A stretch of 64,000 bases of DNA, taken from Giardia muris. Taxonomy: Eukaryota; Fornicata; Diplomonadida; Hexamitidae. Shown here piece after piece: positions 58,032-64,000 of this stretch. How positions within the stretch are numbered: position 1 is the first letter of the stretch; every line of letters starts with the position of its first letter. Where the stretch lies: contig CM016925.1 of assembly GCA_006247105.1 (NCBI GenBank), positions 930,001-994,000 of the forward strand, read 5' to 3'. The notes beneath the pieces are model-generated. The model was not told the DNA's origin. It saw only the letters and a program-made list of their open reading frames with translations, and searched no databases. A program made the translations under genes and the position numbers.

Positions 58032-61000
58032 GCGCCGAAGTAGGGTGGTGGGAGACGTGCAGGACTTACTATTCTGCTCTGTATCCTCTCCATCCTCACC
58101 CTCATTATCTGTAAGACCTGTCACTGGTGGATATGACTTATAACGCTTGTCTATCTCGAGCTTCAAATCTTTAGCTTCTTCCTCATTGACAATGATCTTC
58201 CTAGTGAACGAGGAAGGTGTCATTTCCATTTTCAGGTCTTGTTGGTAAGCCAATTCAAAACGTGCGAGATCCATAAGCCAGATATCACGCGGGTGCGTGT
58301 TTTGTAAGTCACGAATCTCCCGTACCAGACCTCTCCTTTCTGCCTTCAATTCCGCATGCCTTTCGTCGGTTAGGTCATAGACGTGGGCCTGAAACAGGTA
58401 CTTATAGCACCGGGCGCGTACACGTGCACTAGGTATCTGGACGCTCTCGAAAAAGGCCTTTCCAGTCTTATCGGAAACCCTTTTGATGCGTAGCTTTCGA
58501 ACGTATTGAGTCACATGTAACTCATCATCATCGCTTGGTTCCTCTTCCAATTGGGTGGCGAAGCCGGCGAGAAGATAGAGGCGCATGTCCTTTTGGGGGT
58601 GAAAGCTGTGTAGACGCCACATGGCTTCAGTGAGCGTATTCTGTTGGCTAGTAAATAGCTCCATCTTCCCCTTCTGCATGAGCTCGATAAAGCGTATTCG
58701 TTCGGATAGTATTAACACTCGTTCATGCAGGTCACTCAAGCGTGTTGCTCGACGCTTTCGATAGAGCCATAGGCGCTCGGTGTAGAACGCATGAATGATG
58801 GCGAAGGGTGTCTTATAAAGTTTAACCTTCTTGGTGGGGGTTTGAAGCCACATATTTGAAGCGGTAATGTGCGTCTTAAGTCGAAAGGCCTTTAAGATGG
58901 CTATATGTCTCTTCGACCCAGACGTATTACACTCCTCAATGTCTCTAGGGGTGGTCCCAATGTACTCGGCCGCTGACTCTGGCGTTAAGGTAACATTAAT
59001 GATGACTTTATCACCTACACTACAATCCACGACGCTGCTCAAGCACACGGTGCAGGAGCTCAGGGGCTTCTCCACTATCTTGTTACTAGAAGTATCGCTT
59101 GGACTGGAGTGTATCGGAGTGACTCCCACAAGCCGGGGATCGCGGATCCACGTCTCGATCTCGTCGCAGTAGGCCCTCGTCCAGGTTCCTAGAGGGAGTT
59201 CCGTTATGGCAATGGTCCTGTAGTCAAGGACCTTGAAGTTACCCATGACCTCCCAACGTTCTAGTTTGTGTCCTCCATCCCACTTCGTCGTTACCTCTCC
59301 TGTCCAGTTATGGGAGTACGGTTTGAGATCACGACAGGAGCGCGTCGAACGCCCGTATAAATGAAGACGTACAATGTGTAGAATGTCGAGGGGGTTGAAC
59401 CCGGGGACCATTGTGCTAAATCCTACCCCTAGGCCTATCGTCCCGTTGATAAGGACCATGGGGAGGATGGGAGCGTAATAGCGCGGCTCCACGGGCTTAT
59501 CGTCGCACTCAAGATACTTAAGGACTTGGTCATCCGCTATAGGGAAGAGATAACGGGTCAACGGATGCAAATACGCCGCTGCATACCGCGGTTTCGCATG
59601 ATTCGCACCTCCATGGGAACGAGACCCGAAGAACCCCGCTGGATACAATAATGGGATATTGTTGCTTCCCGTATGTGTTTGAGCCATCTTCACAATCACC
59701 TCGCATAGTCGATCTTCGTTGTGATGGTAAACCGCCTCGTCGGCCGTGTAGCCGGCTATCTGGTAGACCTTCAGCTTGCGAGTTAGGTTCCGCTTGAAGC
59801 ACGCATACAGGACCTTGCGTTGCGATACTTTGAGGCCGTCCATCACCGAGGGGACCGCGTGGTCGACCGTGGAGAGCGCATGGTGAATGAGCTCGCAGTC
59901 GACGAAGTCCGTGACCGAGATGGTCTTGGCCTCCGGGTTCAACGTAGGACGTTTGTCGGCTTGAAGTATCCAATCCTTTCTTTGGTCGGATAGCTTCGGG
60001 GAGAAGGCAAGCTGGAGCTTTTCGGCGCATCTCTCGGTGTAGATGATCTGTTTCCAATGATTCTGGAAGTGCTTAAAATACTTACTCGCTTCTGCTGGTC
60101 CATGCCCTCCTAAGCCCTTGTAGTAGCTTACTTTCCAGGTGCTCGTCAGTGTAGATTTGGTACTTAAGCGACGGAGCCATGCGTGATAATCATGAAGAGA
60201 ATAGAACTGCTTACTTTTGAAAGGAGAAGAGCAACGGATTAGTGGGGTCTTGAAGGTGTAGAAGAAGGTATTTGATTCAAGAAGTGAACGCCAATAGATG
60301 TTAAAGAGATTCAGGATGATCCCACGGATGTGCATTCCATCTGAGTCTTGGTCCATCATCAGGACGAGCTTTCCATACCTCAATGTACGTCGCATTCGAG
60401 GGTCACGATAGTCCACTCCATAACGGAGCCCTAATATCTTCATAAACGTAAGAATAACTTCGTCTACATCTCGTACGGACATGTTCTGCTGTATCTGAGT
60501 TAATAGTGTCCCAGATAGGGGGAAAACTCCGTATTTCTTCCGGCCGATCTCTCCCATGCTTGTGATACCCTCAACAGCAAATGCCTTTGCAGAATCCCCC
60601 TCAGTCAAGATGAGTGTACATTGCCCAGATGCCTTTGTCCCTGCATCTGCCGCATCATCCAACTTCGGAATACGTAGAGGAAGCTTTTTTCGGCCCTCGT
60701 ATTTAGATGCTTGCAGGTTCTCTACCTTCTGGTGTAGAATCTTGGTGAGGACCTCACGAATTGCCTTTGCTGCGGATAGACGCTCCACAAACCTTGCAAG
60801 AACCTTGTTCTCGTTCTCTTCACCCAGTAACTCTTTCCAGTTCTTGACGGGGTCTTTGAAACGACGTGGGTCGCAACTGATTCGATAGATACATAGCAGT
60901 TCCTCACGTAACTCTTTCGCCGAAAACTTTACGAGAGAGGAATAATGGTTATTCTTGGGAAGGTCTCGCCACAGAGCCTTACTGAGTAATGGGGCTAGTG

Positions 61001-62054
61001 CCTCTAAAAACGTGTCGATGAGCGTGCTACCCGCCTCATCATGTAGAAATAAGCAATACCCGATGGCTGAAAACTGGGTTCCAGTATAAGCTAGGGCCAG
61101 CTCACAATACCTCCCAAGGGATTCGCGCACCATGTAATCAGCAAGCCAATCGTCTTGCGCGGTTAGTTCGTCGATGGGAATGACGACCGAAGGAAGGATA
61201 GCTGCTGACCTTATCGACATCCGCAAGGAGCACTCAGCACCACACAGAGACAGGGCATAGAAGGCTCCGAGTGGTGGATTAATCGCATCGTACACGAGAC
61301 TACAATACTGTTGGAATCCGCCGGTCAGAAGGCTACTTCCATTGAGGCTGACCATGAGGTCAGGAGTACAGCCGGCCAAGTCGAGTACTCGGCGCATGAA
61401 TAGAAAAGAATGTTCATCATCAAGGCCGGTAGGCATATCGAACCGCTCATAGTCCGGGATAAACGAGATCTCGATCGTAGAGCATTGGATGTCGGTAGAG
61501 ACAATGGTGGGCTCATCAACATGACCCATGTTATCGCGCCATGTTTGGGCGAAGCGTTTTCCATCGTCCTCGATAATAATCGATAGTTCTGAGCTATAGA
61601 CGTTTGCAAGCTTAATGACATGGCCATAGTTCCCGCTAAACAGATCCAGGTCTTGAACACATGCCTGTGGTGTGGTCTCAAAGGTGCCGAGAGCTGATAA
61701 GGGAGAGTATGCACGCCCGAACTTGTCGTAGCACAAAGCCCCTTGAACCCCGTCGTTTCGGACTGTGATACGGCCTGTCAACCTGTCTAGTTGGAAGTCT
61801 ATAAAGGTGGGTCGTTGCGCACACGGTTGCTCGTCTCGTTGTACCTCGAACTCAGCAGTAGCCCGGATGAGGCCATCGACAACGGAGCAAAGGGCCTCCG
61901 AAACATGCACCCGTGCTCGATAGAGGCCTTGCAACGGGCTGTACAGGAGAACATCACGAGCCTCGCGTTTCAGGCTCCCGACGTAGAGTTCTGGACAGAG
62001 GAGAACGTGATCGCGGCCTGCGAGCCGCTCCAGCTGCGGATGTTGACTACGCAT
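57996..62054 (-). CDS. DNA topoisomerase II, divergent paralogue with eroded ATPase site
   Basis: A 1352-residue type IIA topoisomerase. The cleavage core is clear: TOPRIM 'LILTEGDSAKAFAVEG' (~488), 'MMDQDSDGMHIRGIILNLF' (~570) with the metal aspartates, and 'ANHAKPRYAAAY' with the catalytic Arg-Tyr (~824). The N-terminal ATPase domain is degraded. The N-box, 'FDEILVNAADN' in yeast, reads VDGLIRATAEF (59-69), losing the general-base Glu and the metal Asn; the glycine-rich lid reads SGNYGHVIKLANVYS (140-154). 'PLRGK' reads PLSGT. It may act without ATP turnover or with a partner, or be a regulated paralogue of a normal enzyme elsewhere. The ATG follows ccaaattgaa. The tail is acidic, with Ser/Thr-rich ends. 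Confidence 0.85.
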   Translation of the reverse strand: MRSQHPQLERLAGRDHVLLCPELYVGSLKREARDVLLYSPLQGLYRARVHVSEALCSVVDGLIRATAEFEVQRDEQPCAQRPTFIDFQLDRLTGRITVRNDGVQGALCYDKFGRAYSPLSALGTFETTPQACVQDLDLFSGNYGHVIKLANVYSSELSIIIEDDGKRFAQTWRDNMGHVDEPTIVSTDIQCSTIEISFIPDYERFDMPTGLDDEHSFLFMRRVLDLAGCTPDLMVSLNGSSLLTGGFQQYCSLVYDAINPPLGAFYALSLCGAECSLRMSIRSAAILPSVVIPIDELTAQDDWLADYMVRESLGRYCELALAYTGTQFSAIGYCLFLHDEAGSTLIDTFLEALAPLLSKALWRDLPKNNHYSSLVKFSAKELREELLCIYRISCDPRRFKDPVKNWKELLGEENENKVLARFVERLSAAKAIREVLTKILHQKVENLQASKYEGRKKLPLRIPKLDDAADAGTKASGQCTLILTEGDSAKAFAVEGITSMGEIGRKKYGVFPLSGTLLTQIQQNMSVRDVDEVILTFMKILGLRYGVDYRDPRMRRTLRYGKLVLMMDQDSDGMHIRGIILNLFNIYWRSLLESNTFFYTFKTPLIRCSSPFKSKQFYSLHDYHAWLRRLSTKSTLTSTWKVSYYKGLGGHGPAEASKYFKHFQNHWKQIIYTERCAEKLQLAFSPKLSDQRKDWILQADKRPTLNPEAKTISVTDFVDCELIHHALSTVDHAVPSVMDGLKVSQRKVLYACFKRNLTRKLKVYQIAGYTADEAVYHHNEDRLCEVIVKMAQTHTGSNNIPLLYPAGFFGSRSHGGANHAKPRYAAAYLHPLTRYLFPIADDQVLKYLECDDKPVEPRYYAPILPMVLINGTIGLGVGFSTMVPGFNPLDILHIVRLHLYGRSTRSCRDLKPYSHNWTGEVTTKWDGGHKLERWEVMGNFKVLDYRTIAITELPLGTWTRAYCDEIETWIRDPRLVGVTPIHSSPSDTSSNKIVEKPLSSCTVCLSSVVDCSVGDKVIINVTLTPESAAEYIGTTPRDIEECNTSGSKRHIAILKAFRLKTHITASNMWLQTPTKKVKLYKTPFAIIHAFYTERLWLYRKRRATRLSDLHERVLILSERIRFIELMQKGKMELFTSQQNTLTEAMWRLHSFHPQKDMRLYLLAGFATQLEEEPSDDDELHVTQYVRKLRIKRVSDKTGKAFFESVQIPSARVRARCYKYLFQAHVYDLTDERHAELKAERRGLVREIRDLQNTHPRDIWLMDLARFELAYQQDLKMEMTPSSFTRKIIVNEEEAKDLKLEIDKRYKSYPPVTGLTDNEGEDGEDTEQNSKSCTSPTTLLRRSIVEDCICKAR

Positions 62055-62401
62055 TTCAATTTGGCATCGTATATTCGCTCACGCTAGGTTACGTCATTAC
62101 TGGATGAAATGGTCTACCTTATATCGAGGTCGTTGATGCGGATGAGGTATATAATGTGCCCCTGTGAACTAACATGTGGATAAGCCTCGCCAGGAGGTCA
62201 GATTCACCCATGTCCCGATGCCTCAAAAAAGGGAAACAGAAAAGTTTGATGATATTTTTTTGAGCGGAGCTGTTTAGTCAACAACGGGTTACTGCAGAGG
62301 AGAAGGTTGACCTATGTCGGAAAAGCTAAGAAAAGCTTCGGGAGAGTGCTCCTCACGCTTCTATGAGGCCAGGACTGTGTTGAAGGGCACCAAAAACAAA
62401 T
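62055..62401. other. 347-base divergent non-coding region
   Basis: This is the longest gene-free stretch. It separates topoisomerase II (minus) from tryptophanyl-tRNA synthetase (plus). It has AT-rich tracts (atattcg, tttgatgatatttttttg at 62245-62262) and, close to the synthetase start, a hairpin-like array AAGC-TTCG-GGAG-AGTG-CTCC-TCAC-GCTT (62333-62360). I found no tRNA boxes or ORF. It is likely promoter plus leader; a small RNA is not excluded. Confidence 0.4.
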
Positions 62402-63676
62402 ATGGAGGTGGACGCTACAGCACAGGCAGCTCTTCTTCCACACGAGGCGATCATCACTACCTTTGGGGCAAGCTCGCTTGACGCGGAACTGCTGGCGCGT
62501 TTCGAGCGTGTGACTGGAAAGAGGCCACACACGCTTCTCCGTAGAGGACTTTTCTTCGCCCACCGTGACTTTGATCGGTTCTTGGATGCGTATGAGCGGG
62601 GGCAGCCGATCTACATCTATACGGGCCGTGGGCCATCATCGGACTCTTTGCATCTAGGACATCTTCTCCCCTTCATCTTCACGAAGTACTTGCAGGACGC
62701 CTTCGATTGCCATGTGGTCATCCAAATAACTGACGACGAGAAGTTCCTACGGGATCGCTTCCTCACCTTCGATACGGTGTCCAAGTATGCAAAGGAGAAT
62801 ATTCGTGACATAATAGCCTGCGGTTTCAATCCCGAGAAGACGTTCATCTTCATCAATTCCGACTATATGTGTCGTCCACCAGTCTATCGTCTTCTTTGTG
62901 CCGTCGAGAGGATGCTTTCGATCAACCAGTTACGTGCTACGTTCGGCTTCGAAGATGCATCAAATGTCGGGTATATGTCATTCCCACCGAAGCAGATCCT
63001 CCCCATCTATAGCTCCTTCTTTGACGGGCTTTCTTTCACTCGTGTTCCAGTCGTTACTGAGATATCGACTGATGACGCTCCCAAGAAGAAGACTGGTAAA
63101 GCACGTAAGGATGCTGGGGTGGATGCGACCGAAGTTCTAGCCGAAATCTTCCCGGAGGCGAGCAACTATCAAAAGGCGACGTGTCTCATACCAGCTGGCT
63201 TAGAACAAGACTTGTACTTCAGATTGGGTAGAGATCTTGCCTCACGTCTTGGATTCCCTAAATGTACCCAGCTGATTGGACGCTTTCTACCTGGACTTCA
63301 TGGTGCCGAATCAAAGATGAGCGCATCAGACCCTAATAACGCGATATACTTGATGGATACTCCAAAGATGATCAAACAAAAGATCAATAAGCATGCTTTT
63401 TCGGGTGGGAGAGATACCGTTGAGGAACATCGTCTTCATGGAGCAAACCTTGACGTTGACGTATCCATCAAATATCTCGAGGTCTTTCTTGATTCCGACG
63501 AAGAGCTTGAGCGAATCAAGACCGAATATAAAGCTGGCCGTATGCTTACTGGCGAGGTTAAGAAGATCCTCATCGAGCTCCTTGGAAACCTTGTAGAAGA
63601 GCATAGAGCGCGTCGTGCCGCGGTGACCGATGAGCAGATCGCCGCCTTCACGTCCATTAGTGCTCGGTTCGGGTAA
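62402..63676 (+). CDS. Tryptophanyl-tRNA synthetase
   Basis: A 424-residue class I aminoacyl-tRNA synthetase that charges tRNA-Trp in the cytosol. The HIGH-type motif is GRGPSSDSLHLGHLLPF and the KMSKS-type motif is KMSASDP, with 'MLSINQLRATFGF' and 'GRDTVEEHRLHGANLDVDVS' typical of eukaryotic WARS. The 'DTPKMIKQKINKHAFSGG' segment also matches. A ~35-residue insertion 'DDAPKKKTGKARKDAGVD...' (~225-255) sits where other WARS have a short loop. The N-terminus has no WHEP domain. The ATG follows caaaaacaaat. Downstream PP2C begins 4 bases later. Confidence 0.95.
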   Translation: MEVDATAQAALLPHEAIITTFGASSLDAELLARFERVTGKRPHTLLRRGLFFAHRDFDRFLDAYERGQPIYIYTGRGPSSDSLHLGHLLPFIFTKYLQDAFDCHVVIQITDDEKFLRDRFLTFDTVSKYAKENIRDIIACGFNPEKTFIFINSDYMCRPPVYRLLCAVERMLSINQLRATFGFEDASNVGYMSFPPKQILPIYSSFFDGLSFTRVPVVTEISTDDAPKKKTGKARKDAGVDATEVLAEIFPEASNYQKATCLIPAGLEQDLYFRLGRDLASRLGFPKCTQLIGRFLPGLHGAESKMSASDPNNAIYLMDTPKMIKQKINKHAFSGGRDTVEEHRLHGANLDVDVSIKYLEVFLDSDEELERIKTEYKAGRMLTGEVKKILIELLGNLVEEHRARRAAVTDEQIAAFTSISARFG

Positions 63677-63680
63677 AAAA
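63674..63680 (+). promoter_or_regulatory. Stop codon fused to A-rich initiator (TAAaaaa-ATG)
   Basis: The synthetase TAA (63674-63676) runs into aaaa and then the ATG of the PP2C gene (63681). The stop bases form part of the A-rich start signal. Confidence 0.5.
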
Positions 63681-64000
63681 ATGGCCTTCTTCAGCAACCA
63701 GAGTTCTGCCTTCGTCTGGGGTTCCAGTATCTTCCACAACTCGAAGGGGCAGGACTGTCGCTCGCTCGACTTCTTCAAGGACTCGGAGCACTTCTTCGCG
63801 GTCGTGGGCGTGTACGACGGCCATGGAATGGCAGACTTCGCCTCCATGTATGCCTCTGAGTACCTCCCTTCCACCCTTGCCAAGGCGGTTTCGAAGGCCT
63901 TGAAGCAGCCCGACCATCGAGGTCAGAGCGAGGGTCATATAGTGGCCACCGCTCTTTGCAATGCCCTTTTGAATGCCGATGCTAGGTATGCGGTCTGTGA
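63681..64000 (+). CDS. PP2C-type protein phosphatase, N-terminal part, cut by window end
   Basis: The frame starts at ATG 63681 and stays open to the last base (about 106 residues). It reads 'MAFFSNQSSAFVWGSS', then the PP2C motif 'FFAVVGVYDGHGMADFASMY' with the metal-binding Asp of YDGHG. PP2C phosphatases are Mg2+/Mn2+-dependent Ser/Thr phosphatases. The family assignment rests on this single but strong motif and the preceding 'GQDCRSLDFF' strand. The rest of the catalytic domain lies beyond the window. It starts 4 bases after the synthetase stop. Confidence 0.75.
   Translation, partial: MAFFSNQSSAFVWGSSIFHNSKGQDCRSLDFFKDSEHFFAVVGVYDGHGMADFASMYASEYLPSTLAKAVSKALKQPDHRGQSEGHIVATALCNALLNADARYAVC

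Noticed and set aside
63326..63938. Minus-strand frames opposite the synthetase and PP2C genes
   Set aside because: They overlap two clear genes on the other strand and show no domain.
1..64000. tRNA, rRNA, CRISPR arrays, insertion sequences or retroelements
   Set aside because: I looked for B-box sequences, rRNA-like segments, regular direct repeats and transposase motifs in the gaps and saw none. Ankyrin repeats explain the repeated DNA.

Overview
This window is nuclear DNA from a diplomonad protist of the Giardia lineage. The evidence is seen directly. It has at least 37 protein genes with no intron I could recognise and about 97% coding density. Most start codons sit right behind a short A-rich stretch such as aaaaATG, with no room for a longer 5' leader. 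Several stop codons overlap or closely precede the motif AGTRAA(Y), the Giardia-type polyadenylation signal. Ankyrin repeats carry the 'EAGM..DGWTALM' wording typical of Giardia protein 21.1 and NEK kinases. TAA, TAG and TGA all end genes, so the TAA/TAG-to-Gln code of hexamitin diplomonads is not used. I cannot decide the Giardia species.

Layout. 1-4333: the C-terminus of an MCM-type replication helicase, then an ankyrin pseudokinase and an ankyrin NEK kinase whose stop codons abut tail to tail. 4340-11845: an RS-rich coiled-coil protein, a half-size ABC transporter and a P-type ATPase of the Na+/K+ class. 11837-19193: a Nup98-like protein, a possible vesicle-tethering subunit, an unknown protein, an ankyrin pseudokinase with reversed domain order, and a Myb/SANT-like protein. 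19204-28401: a 2642-residue WD-repeat protein and a PG-rich-repeat (SHIPPO/STPGR) protein share a 9-base divergent promoter and may both be flagellar. 28402-28613 is an unusually long convergent gap holding two perfect inverted repeats, a candidate non-coding RNA.

28614-38526 carries a penta-EF-hand-like protein, eIF3g, a UBC7/UBE2G-type E2, an S28 serine peptidase, ribosomal protein L12 (uL11), a helical single-span membrane protein and a membrane-anchored papain-family protease, plus unknowns. 38845-44332: a 1431-residue ankyrin pseudokinase and an ankyrin-only protein lie head to head. 44335-51015: a basic coiled-coil protein, chaperonin CCT gamma, a CDC50 flippase subunit, a long coiled-coil protein and an auxin-efflux-carrier-type transporter. 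51065-64000: a DDB1/CPSF160/SF3B3-family propeller protein, the Sar1 GTPase, a small possible histone-fold protein, class II HMG-CoA reductase, a divergent DNA topoisomerase II, tryptophanyl-tRNA synthetase and the start of a PP2C phosphatase.

The genes are mostly unrelated housekeeping and lineage-specific functions, not operons. The organising feature is extreme compaction: divergent start codons as little as 6 bases apart, convergent genes that abut or overlap (9 and 36 bases), and processing signals embedded in stop or start codons. The most interesting items are the topoisomerase II with an eroded ATPase site, the candidate structured RNA at 28402-28613, the ankyrin pseudokinase family with shuffled architecture, and the Nup98 domain lacking FG repeats.
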